Source: JAWVZU01 sp033722075 (lineage in GTDB: Bacteria; Pseudomonadota; Gammaproteobacteria; Xanthomonadales; SZUA-38). From it: a stretch of 12,444 bases of DNA. The translations under genes were made by a program, and so were the position numbers. This document shows positions 6,373 through 12,444 of this stretch, in pieces; position 1 is the first letter of the stretch; every line of letters starts with the position of its first letter. The notes beneath the pieces were generated by a model. It did not search any database and was not told the origin of the DNA. It saw only the letters and a program-made list of their open reading frames with translations. The DNA is taken from positions 1 to 12,444 of the forward strand of contig JAWVZU010000100.1 of assembly GCA_033722075.1 (NCBI GenBank). Direction: 5' to 3'.

Positions 6373-7602
6373 TCAATCCTCAAGCAGTTCGAAGGTCAGC
6401 CCGGCGTTTTCCTCGAGGCGGGCCAGCAGCGCTTCTCCCATGGCGGTGGCCGGCGTCCAGATGCCTCCGCCGGTCGTTTCCTCGGGCACGTCGCGGGCCA
6501 GGCAAAGTGCCGCTTCGCTGATCATCTTGGAGGTCGAGCCGTACCCCGGATCGCGATCGCCGGTCACCTTCATGCGCAGCTGCGATCCGTCCGCCAGGTC
6601 TCCGATCAGCACGATATTGAAGAAGCCGGCCGCCTGCTGCTCCGGTGAGGGTCCTTCCCCCGGGTCCGGCAGGAACAGCTTCTGCATGAGCGCCCGGGTA
6701 GGCGCGAAAGAAGCCCCGACCGCAAAGCTCGCCAGGCCGGCGGCGATACTCATCGCCTTGAGCCGGCCGCCAAGGCCGGCCCCGGTCACGACCGCCTCGT
6801 CGTAGCGGAAATCCTGGCCGTAGGCGTAACTCGACAACGCATTGCTCTTGTGGACGACCCGGGTGTTGATCAGACCCATCACGAACGGTCCGGTCCACGC
6901 CTTCAGGTCCGAATCGTAGGCCGCGGTCGATACGTAAGGCTGACGCGGGCCGCCGCGGTGGTCGGGAGGGCACAGGGCGTAAGGGTCCTTGAGGATTCGG
7001 GCCGTCTCCTTGTCTTTGCGCGCCTCGGAGACGATATTCAGCATGCTGGCGACGGTGCCGCCGCTGGGTCCCCCCTTGGCGGCCTTCAGCCGGTAGCGAA
7101 TCGCCTGGCAGGGTTCGCCGGTTCGCTCCCGGGCAACCTCGTTCATCTTGAAAACGCCCATGTCGGACGGGATGGAGTCGAAACCGCAGCAGTGGACAAT
7201 TCGCGCCCCGCACGCCTCGGCAGCCGCCGCATGTTGCTCGAGCATGCGGCGCATCCAGGGCACCTCTCCGGACAGGTCGCAATAGCCGGTTCCCTGGGCC
7301 GCACAAGCCCCCACCAGCTCCGACCCATAAAGCGAATAGGGTCCGACCGTGGTGAGGACGACCCGGGTCCGTCCTGCCAGTTCATCGAGCGAGTCGCGAT
7401 CGTGACTGTCGGCGATCACCAGCGGGACTTCAGCGGCGTCAGCACCGAGCGCATCCCGAACTGTCACGAGCTTGTCCCGGTTGCGCCCGGCCATGGCCCA
7501 GTTCAGCTGCTGTCCGTATCGCTTGGCCAGATAGGCGCAGACCAGCCGGCCGGTGAACCCGCTTGCGCCCCAGACGATGATTTCAAACTCGCGATTTGTC
7601 AT
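6373..7602 (-). CDS. Saccharopine dehydrogenase-like oxidoreductase (trans-acting enoyl reductase type)
   Basis: 409 residues from ATG 7602, with GGAG 5 nt upstream; a longer in-frame extension lies inside the previous gene and is rejected. The N-terminus EIIVWGASGFTGRLVCAYLA is an NAD(P) Rossmann fold (GASGFTG at 12-18). Further landmarks are AMAGRNRDKL (36-45), TTVGPYSLYGSELVGACA (84-101), YCDLSGE (107-113) and CCGFDSIPSD (138-147), all typical of the saccharopine-dehydrogenase-like family that includes mycobacterial trans-acting enoyl reductases and eukaryotic SCCPDH. The length is normal. True lysine-pathway saccharopine dehydrogenase activity is unlikely; a lipid or ketide reductase role is the usual guess, and the substrate is not known. 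The gene starts 20 nt inside the 3' end of the diguanylate cyclase gene, so the two are co-transcribed. It is convergent with the PII operon, 28 nt apart. Confidence 0.9.
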   Translation of the reverse strand: MTNREFEIIVWGASGFTGRLVCAYLAKRYGQQLNWAMAGRNRDKLVTVRDALGADAAEVPLVIADSHDRDSLDELAGRTRVVLTTVGPYSLYGSELVGACAAQGTGYCDLSGEVPWMRRMLEQHAAAAEACGARIVHCCGFDSIPSDMGVFKMNEVARERTGEPCQAIRYRLKAAKGGPSGGTVASMLNIVSEARKDKETARILKDPYALCPPDHRGGPRQPYVSTAAYDSDLKAWTGPFVMGLINTRVVHKSNALSSYAYGQDFRYDEAVVTGAGLGGRLKAMSIAAGLASFAVGASFAPTRALMQKLFLPDPGEGPSPEQQAAGFFNIVLIGDLADGSQLRMKVTGDRDPGYGSTSKMISEAALCLARDVPEETTGGGIWTPATAMGEALLARLEENAGLTFELLED

Positions 7603-10486
7603 GTTGCTCCGTTTTCTCCGTGCCGGAAAGTACGACCTGGTTCTTGCCGTCCAGCTTGCCTGCATAGGCTGCCTGGTCGGCGCGAGAGATCCAATGGGCA
7701 ATTGTCTCGCCCGGTCGATAGGTTGCGATGCCCAGCGTGATGGTCACCTCACGAGGCGGCTGATCCGCATCCGCCCGCATGCCGGCGATCTCGGCGCGCA
7801 TCCGCTCCAGGACCTGCATCGCCTCGTCGGCACTGGTGTCGGGCAACAGGAATATGAACTCCTCACCCCCCCAGCGACCGATCTGGTCTTCGTCCCGTAG
7901 CGCCCGCCTCGCGGTTTCGGCGACCTGTCGCAGAACCACGTCGCCAACGTCGTGCCCGTAGCGATCGTTGATCTGTTTGAAATTGTCGATATCGCCAAGC
8001 GCCAGGCATAGCCGGGCGGGCCCGCCGTCCCGCGGCACGAACTGCTCCAGCACCTGGCTGAAGCCGCGCCGATTGGCAAGACCGGTCAGGTAGTCGGTCA
8101 CGGCTACCTGCTGAAGCTGCCGGTTGGCCTGGGTGAGCTCCTGGGTCTTGGCCGCGACGCGCTGCTCGAGGTTCCGGTTCAGCGCCCGGATTCGAGCCGT
8201 CCTGCGCCAGTGCCAGAGCCAGCCCAGGAAAAGAATGGTTGTTCCGATGGCAATCTGCCCGGGAACCGATTCCCACCAGTGCGGGATCACTTCAAGCTCC
8301 AGGCTTTCCCCATCCAGGTTCCAGATGCCGTTGCTGTTGGCGGCGCGAACCCGGAACACATAATTGCCGGGCTTGAGGTTCGCGTAGCCGACTTCCCGGC
8401 GCGCGGTGACCGGACTCCAGTCCGGGTCATAGCCCTCGAGGAAGAACTGGAAGCGGTTGTGCTCGGGTCGCTTGAAGTCCATTGCACTGAACTCAAGTCG
8501 GATCGAGCGCGCCTCCGGCGGAATCTCTATACGGCCTTCGCGCGGAAACACCTCGTGGTCATCGATGGCAGTCCGGGTGATCGAAACGCGCGGCGGGCGG
8601 ATGGAGACCTTGACTTCGTTCGGATCGAACAGGGCGACGCCGCCCACGCCGCCGAAGAGGATCTTGTCGCGGTCCGCATGATGCTTGGACTGGATGTAGA
8701 ACTCGGTCACCACGAGCCCGTCGCCGGCACTGAACCAGGTCGTGCTGAGGTCGCGCTTGCTGAGTCGGATGATCCCCTGCTTGGTCGTGATCCACAGGTA
8801 GCCGAGCTGGTCGTCTACGATCGACAGCGCCGGGGCCGGACGTTGGTCCGCCCAGAGCGGGATGCGTTCGACGCGTTCGCTGTCCCTGGCTACCCGGGCC
8901 ATGCCGAAGCTGGTGCCGACCCAGATGAACCGCTCATCGGCATGGAGATCAAAGATGTGTCCGTGCGGAAGGCTCGCCAGGTCGGCCGGATCATGGGTGA
9001 ACTGGCGCACCGAACCGTCCTGCTGATCGACCCGAAACAATCCATCCGACCAGGTTCCTGCCCACAGGCGATCGTCGATTTCGGCGAGGGCCGACATTTC
9101 GATATCGAGCGTCTGCAGCAGGGGTAGCTGCCGGTGCTGTTCGAGATCCGGGGTCACGTAGACCACCCCGTCGGACCAGGCAGCAATCCAAAGCCCGCCG
9201 TCGTTTGCGTTTCGCAGCTGGGTGACGTTTACGGTTTCCAGGGGGCTGCCGGTGAGCAATCGCGTGAGCTCGTCGGTTGCCGGGTCGTAGCGATACAGGC
9301 CATTCACGGAACCCACCCAGGCCTGTCCCGTCGGCGTTTCCACGAGCTGGGTGACGACCAACTGGTCGGTCCCGGGGATCGGCCGGATATCCGTACCATC
9401 GGCGCCGTAGCTCATCCGCCACAGGCCGGACCGTGAGCCGAGGAGCAGTTCGCCTTCGCCCAGGGACAGGACGCCGGTTGCGGCATCCGGAGATCCGCGC
9501 AGGGTGATGCCGGAGAAACCGCTGCGGCCGGGTTGTCCTACGATGACGCCGGCCTCGCGGGTTGCGAGCCACAGGAGACCCGTCTGATCGACATGGACAT
9601 CGCGGATGTTCCGATCCGGCAGGATCACCGGGGTGATGCCGCCGAAGGGCGGTGTCAGGCGCCCGTAGACCGGATCGAACTGGTACAGGCCGCCCATCGT
9701 GCCGATGAGGATGTCCCCGGCCTGGAACGATTCCAGGGTGTTGATGGCCGGCAGGTTCTCGGCCCCGGCTTCAACCGTCGGACCCTCCGGTGCGAAGCGC
9801 AGCAGGCTGTTGAAGGTCCCAACCCAGAGGCCGGTGCCGTCGGCCAGGATGCTGCGCGGATGTTCGTCACCGACCGAGTACTCTCCGACCAGCCGATCTC
9901 CTTCGACCGCGACCAATCCCGCCTCCGTCGCCGCCCAGATCCGCCCGTCGACGGTCTCGGCGATACTCCAGATGCGCGAGTGCCTGGAACCGATGTCGAT
10001 GGCGGTGAATTCTTCGCTGGACGGATCGAACAGCAGCAATCCCGCGTCGGCCGAGCCGACCCAGATGCGTCCCTTGGAGTCTTCGAACAACACCTGGATG
10101 AAGGCCGGCGGCGTATCGGGATTGATCCGGTGAAACCCGGAAGTCGCGCTGCTGAAGAGGTTCAGCCCGGCGCCCCAGGTGCCGATCCAGATGCGCCCCG
10201 CGGAATCGGCCATGACGGCGCCCGCGTCATTGTGGGACAGGGACTCCGGGTGGGCCGAGCTCGCGTGGGATCGGAAGGTGTAGCCGTCGAAGGTGTTGAC
10301 CCCGCCCGAACTCGTTCCCAGCCACACCAGTCCGGACGGGTCGTGCGTCACCGAGAAGATGGTCGAGTCGGAAAGTCCGTCCGCCTGACTGTACCGCCGA
10401 AACGCAAACGAGTCGCTGGGAACCCAGGCCGGTTCACCCGCCGCCGACAGCCCCAGGGCCAGCATTATGGGCAGGAAGTCGATCAT
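7583..10486 (-). CDS. Periplasmic double beta-propeller / Y_Y_Y / GGDEF diguanylate cyclase
   Basis: 967 residues. A signal peptide (MIDFLPIMLALGLSAAG) is followed by 14 repeats of the Reg_prop type, each with a core like GRIWIGTWGAGLNLF, between about residues 50 and 625: two seven-bladed propellers. A Y_Y_Y domain follows (about 660-735; YANLKPGNYVFRVRAANSNG). Then one membrane helix (about 744-760), a coiled coil and a cytoplasmic GGDEF domain (796-955). The active site is GGEEF (873-877), with the metal-binding part GDIDNFKQIND intact. An RxxD inhibitory site (RDED, 864-867) stands five residues before it, so product feedback by c-di-GMP is expected. It should sense a periplasmic ligand and make c-di-GMP. 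No clear Shine-Dalgarno precedes ATG 10486; ATG at codon 8 is an alternative start. The lack of any histidine kinase or regulator part distinguishes it from hybrid two-component sensors with this head. Confidence 0.95.
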   Translation of the reverse strand: MIDFLPIMLALGLSAAGEPAWVPSDSFAFRRYSQADGLSDSTIFSVTHDPSGLVWLGTSSGGVNTFDGYTFRSHASSAHPESLSHNDAGAVMADSAGRIWIGTWGAGLNLFSSATSGFHRINPDTPPAFIQVLFEDSKGRIWVGSADAGLLLFDPSSEEFTAIDIGSRHSRIWSIAETVDGRIWAATEAGLVAVEGDRLVGEYSVGDEHPRSILADGTGLWVGTFNSLLRFAPEGPTVEAGAENLPAINTLESFQAGDILIGTMGGLYQFDPVYGRLTPPFGGITPVILPDRNIRDVHVDQTGLLWLATREAGVIVGQPGRSGFSGITLRGSPDAATGVLSLGEGELLLGSRSGLWRMSYGADGTDIRPIPGTDQLVVTQLVETPTGQAWVGSVNGLYRYDPATDELTRLLTGSPLETVNVTQLRNANDGGLWIAAWSDGVVYVTPDLEQHRQLPLLQTLDIEMSALAEIDDRLWAGTWSDGLFRVDQQDGSVRQFTHDPADLASLPHGHIFDLHADERFIWVGTSFGMARVARDSERVERIPLWADQRPAPALSIVDDQLGYLWITTKQGIIRLSKRDLSTTWFSAGDGLVVTEFYIQSKHHADRDKILFGGVGGVALFDPNEVKVSIRPPRVSITRTAIDDHEVFPREGRIEIPPEARSIRLEFSAMDFKRPEHNRFQFFLEGYDPDWSPVTARREVGYANLKPGNYVFRVRAANSNGIWNLDGESLELEVIPHWWESVPGQIAIGTTILFLGWLWHWRRTARIRALNRNLEQRVAAKTQELTQANRQLQQVAVTDYLTGLANRRGFSQVLEQFVPRDGGPARLCLALGDIDNFKQINDRYGHDVGDVVLRQVAETARRALRDEDQIGRWGGEEFIFLLPDTSADEAMQVLERMRAEIAGMRADADQPPREVTITLGIATYRPGETIAHWISRADQAAYAGKLDGKNQVVLSGTEKTEQHDKSRV

Positions 10487-10565
10487 GCGATAGATTTGCC
10501 CAGCGTGGTTCCGTTTTCCAACCCTCAGCAGTTTAACCTACTCGATTGATACAACCGGCAAGCAG

Positions 10566-11573
10566 ATGTTGATTCCGATCCTGATTTCCCTTGCATGGGG
10601 TGGCGCGGGCAGCGAACCCCTTTTCATCCCCCACGGCAACTGGAGTGATCCGCAGCGCGGGAGTCCGGTGGCCAAGGCGGTCTCCCCCGACTATCCGCGC
10701 AGCTGTTTCGATCCGGGACGCCTGCCGACCTTCGAGGCCAGCTATGTCGAAGGCACCTTGTTCTACGAGTATGAATCGGAGCTTGTGGACCAGCAGAATC
10801 CCGGGGCGCTGAGGGCGCCGGTCGGCGTACGGGCCTGGCGGACGCCCTGCCACCTCGAGGGCTCGGCGCTGCTGATCGAGTTTCGTCGTCTCGGCGGGTT
10901 GCCGCTGGCGCCGAGAGTGGGCGTGCGGCAGGGCGAAGATGCGTTCAACGTGCGCATCTCCTACGAGGCCAACACGCTGATCACCGACGACACGGGATCG
11001 ATCATTCCCACCTTCGAAGGCAGCGATGAGCGGACGGTTTTTGTCGTGGGCGCAACCCCTGCGACCGTCGCTGCGGGCATCAATCTCGACGGCGAGCTTG
11101 ATCTCCTGCTCAGGCACGCGCGTTTCGACGCCATTCTCTCGTTTCCCGCCTACGATCCGACCGCCTTCGGCGTTTCCGGGTTTCAGCCCATCAACCCACG
11201 CCATAGCGGCAGCTGGTACAACATCGTGCGGGAGGGCGAGGGCGTTTTCGTCGAGATCTACGAGGAAGACTCGGGGGAGGAAGGCGTGTTCATCAGCTGG
11301 TATACCTACCGCGACGGGGTTCAGCAGTGGCTGGTCGGCTCATCGCCGCTGGGCGAGGATCGAACCCGGGTCGAAGTGCCGCTCATTCGGACGTTCGGCG
11401 CGTCTTTCGGTGACGATTTCCGGGCTGACGATGTGCAACGGGAAGCGTGGGGAACGGCAACGCTGGCCTTCCGCAGTTGCAACCGGATGCGCTTCCAGTA
11501 CGCGGGCGAGGATGGGACCGGCTCCATCGAGATGAGCCGGCTGACGATCCTGGCCGATTTCGACTGTCGCTAG
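10566..11573 (+). CDS. Secreted protein of unknown function with a C-terminal SWYN/GEGVFVE domain
   Basis: 335 residues. The start MLIPILISLAWGGAGS looks like a short signal peptide without the usual positive charge; the ribosome site is weak. The first ~200 residues are beta-rich and not recognised. The C-terminal ~125 residues (GSWYNIVREGEGVFVEIYEE, WYTYRDGVQQWLVGSSPL, WGTATLAFRSCNRMRFQY) fit a recurring secreted domain with aromatic-rich strands that I have seen in proteins of Xanthomonadales-like bacteria; I know no function for it. There are four cysteines (47, 95, 305, 334), enough for two disulfides, as expected for an exported protein. It is divergent from the diguanylate cyclase gene, with 79 nt between them in which I see no convincing promoter. 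Its stop codon TAG is part of the CTAG at the edge of the small mobile element. Confidence 0.75.
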   Translation: MLIPILISLAWGGAGSEPLFIPHGNWSDPQRGSPVAKAVSPDYPRSCFDPGRLPTFEASYVEGTLFYEYESELVDQQNPGALRAPVGVRAWRTPCHLEGSALLIEFRRLGGLPLAPRVGVRQGEDAFNVRISYEANTLITDDTGSIIPTFEGSDERTVFVVGATPATVAAGINLDGELDLLLRHARFDAILSFPAYDPTAFGVSGFQPINPRHSGSWYNIVREGEGVFVEIYEEDSGEEGVFISWYTYRDGVQQWLVGSSPLGEDRTRVEVPLIRTFGASFGDDFRADDVQREAWGTATLAFRSCNRMRFQYAGEDGTGSIEMSRLTILADFDCR

Positions 11574-11592
11574 CCCGAATGTTGCACGAGTT
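11570..11592 (+). repeat. Left terminal inverted repeat plus CTAG duplication
   Basis: CTAG (11570-11573) followed by CCCGAATGTTGCACGAGTT. The 19-base arm pairs with 11799-11817 at 17 of 19 positions. Because CTAG is itself a palindrome, it could be a target duplication or part of the arm. Confidence 0.8.
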
Positions 11593-11817
11593 ACACGCGC
11601 ATCCGGACCAGAAGGCAAGCTAAATCAATAGGTTGTATACGAGCTCTGGATCGGCTCAAGGTAACAGTTTGCGCGCTGTCGGTTTTGCGCCCAATCTCGC
11701 GGGCCATCTCGCTCGATCCCCCTTGAGCCGTAGTCCCTGCTACGCCTCGGCGGGCGATCGACCAAGCTGGCTCCCCGAGATCGACCGCAATTCCCGACAA
11801 CTCATGCAACATCCGGG
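11574..11817. mobile_element. Small non-autonomous inverted-repeat element (MITE-like), 244 bp
   Basis: The element has 19-bp terminal inverted repeats (17 of 19 matching) and is flanked on both sides by CTAG, consistent with a 4-bp target duplication. Removing it and one CTAG would join the secreted-protein gene and the DUF3750 gene with only a few bases between their stops, so the insertion lies exactly in a tiny convergent gap and spares both genes. No transposase gene is inside; the open frames there are short and have no family look. A nested 10-bp perfect inverted repeat (11652-11661 / 11721-11730) adds structure. It could be a deletion derivative of a full insertion sequence. CTAG fits, for example, the YTAR target of some IS5-group elements, but the family is not settled. 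Transcribed, it could fold and act as a two-way terminator. Confidence 0.7.
11652..11730. repeat. Internal inverted repeat of the small element
   Basis: CGGCTCAAGG (11652-11661) and CCTTGAGCCG (11721-11730) are perfectly complementary 10-mers, 59 nt apart. Directly after the right arm, CGTAG-TCCCTG-CTACG (11729-11744) forms a small separate hairpin. Confidence 0.65.
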
Positions 11818-11821
11818 CTAG
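11799..11821 (-). repeat. Right terminal inverted repeat plus CTAG duplication
   Basis: AACTCATGCAACATCCGGG followed by CTAG (11818-11821). It is the reverse complement of the left end except for two bases. Confidence 0.8.
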
Positions 11822-11829
11822 TTCGCCGG

Positions 11830-12444
11830 CTACACGGGATCCGGACCGATCCGTCCGAAGCCGGGAATCTCCACCGCCGCATCGAGGATGTCCAGTTCCA
11901 GGCTCAGCCCCAAAACGCTGAATTCCAGACCCTGGTGCGCGCCCGCGGATAGGGAAAGGAGCCCGTAGAGCGAAACCTGGATGCCGCTGCCGGAGACCGG
12001 CGGTCCGAAGAGATCGCGCAGGCCGGCGTAGTCCTTGCCGATGGCCGTCGACGGCAGGTCCAGGCCCAGTTCCGGGACCTGGCGACCGATCCAGGCGGTA
12101 AACGTGTTGGAGTTGGGGCCGGGCCACGCCGTGTATTCGTCGGCCCAGGGATAGGAATCGGCGGCCGCTTCGATCCGGTCGATGAGCCGATCGGCCGCAG
12201 GACCGCGAAGATCGCTGAGGAGCGCGGGCGGGTTGCCGTACCAGCTGCCGTCCGGCGGTCGGTTGGATCGGCTGACCACGGAAAGCCCGCGGCGCTGTCG
12301 CCAGCCGATCACCTCATAGACTCGATACGCGGCCTCGCCGGCTCCCTTGGCGGCAATCCAGGTGTGTACCGAAACCGCTTTCTTCAAACCCCAGGTGCGT
12401 GCGGAATAAACCTGAATCACCGCATCGGGGTGGTCTTCGGGCCG
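11830..12444 (-). CDS. DUF3750 family protein, 5' end cut by the right edge
   Basis: 204 codons are visible and the frame is open to the last base. The first residues seen, RPEDHPDAVIQVYSARTWG, are conserved family sequence rather than a start, so GTG at 12420 is probably not the initiator. Landmarks typical of DUF3750: VYSARTWGLKKAVSVHTWIA, YRVYEVIGWR, RPPDGSWYGNPPALLSDLRG, WPGPNSNTFTAWIGR, PELGLDLPSTAIGKDY, SLYGLLSLSAGAHQGLE. Family members are usually about 230-260 residues with an N-terminal membrane segment, which would lie beyond the edge. The HTWIA and GPNSNTF blocks look like a conserved active or binding site, but no function is established that I know of. It is convergent with the secreted-protein gene, separated by the small element. 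Confidence 0.88.
   Translation of the reverse strand, partial: RPEDHPDAVIQVYSARTWGLKKAVSVHTWIAAKGAGEAAYRVYEVIGWRQRRGLSVVSRSNRPPDGSWYGNPPALLSDLRGPAADRLIDRIEAAADSYPWADEYTAWPGPNSNTFTAWIGRQVPELGLDLPSTAIGKDYAGLRDLFGPPVSGSGIQVSLYGLLSLSAGAHQGLEFSVLGLSLELDILDAAVEIPGFGRIGPDPV

Noticed and set aside
6342..6374. TGACG / CGTCA inverted pair between the convergent PII operon and oxidoreductase gene, considered as a terminator
   Set aside because: Only 5-bp arms around 23 nt and no T-run on either strand; the arms simply include the two stop codons.
6380..7306. Second minus-strand frame of 308 codons inside the oxidoreductase gene
   Set aside because: It is a different frame of the same stretch, with Arg/Gly-rich low-information sequence, while the other frame has clear Rossmann motifs.
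8210..9127. Plus-strand open frame of 305 codons
   Set aside because: Antisense shadow of the Y_Y_Y and propeller region of the diguanylate cyclase.
9533..10549. Plus-strand open frame of 338 codons opposite the propeller gene
   Set aside because: It is antisense to the Reg_prop repeats, and its Arg/Asp/Gly-rich translation has no recognisable fold.
11633..11821. Plus-strand 62-codon frame inside the small element
   Set aside because: It ends in the terminal repeat, has no ribosome site, and resembles no transposase.
11591..12127. Minus-strand frame of 178 codons over the small element and the DUF3750 gene
   Set aside because: It crosses the element boundary and overlaps DUF3750 out of frame, with no family signature.

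Overview
The window is GC-rich, densely coded bacterial DNA, most likely from a gammaproteobacterium near the Xanthomonadales or Chromatiales. The reasons are a DUF3450 gene overlapping a long ExbB-type gene (a TonB-energising layout common in those orders), a Gram-negative style periplasmic propeller/Y_Y_Y/GGDEF sensor, and a secreted protein with a C-terminal SWYN...GEGVFVE domain of a kind I associate with those lineages. The taxonomic call is an inference. No rRNA, tRNA, CRISPR array or phage gene was seen.

Layout from left to right. (1) 1-1444, minus strand: the start of a TonB-energising operon, DUF3450 followed with a 1-nt overlap by a MotA/TolQ/ExbB-type proton channel that runs off the left edge. 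(2) 1565-3682, minus: a soluble sensor histidine kinase with two GAF domains and no response regulator beside it. (3) 3683-3831: a divergent intergenic region with a candidate promoter overlapped by a perfect 8-bp-arm inverted repeat. (4) 3832-6344, plus: a compact three-gene operon encoding a duplicated DUF1538 membrane protein and two small PII-like proteins. (5) 6373-10486, minus: a 14-blade propeller/Y_Y_Y/GGDEF diguanylate cyclase whose 3' end overlaps by 20 nt the start of a saccharopine-dehydrogenase-like (trans-acting enoyl reductase type) oxidoreductase. (6) 10566-11573, plus: a secreted protein of unknown function. (7) 11574-11817: a small non-coding element with 19-bp terminal inverted repeats and a CTAG duplication, inserted exactly between two convergent genes. 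(8) 11830-12444, minus: a DUF3750 gene cut by the right edge.

The most interesting system is the DUF1538-PII-PII operon. The membrane protein carries two copies of a transporter-like half with near-identical VTTGPVTVPLVL signatures. It is followed at once by two unequal PII-like proteins that share a beta1 motif (ITCI) but differ in their loops. PII-family proteins usually gate transporters or enzymes in response to nucleotides, so the simplest reading is a transporter of unknown substrate controlled by a pair of specialised PII-like subunits. Second in interest are the propeller-diguanylate cyclase overlapped with a lipid-type oxidoreductase, and the small inverted-repeat element.

Functions rest on motifs read by eye and on knowledge of the families. 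No database search was possible. Promoters and operators are pattern matches only.
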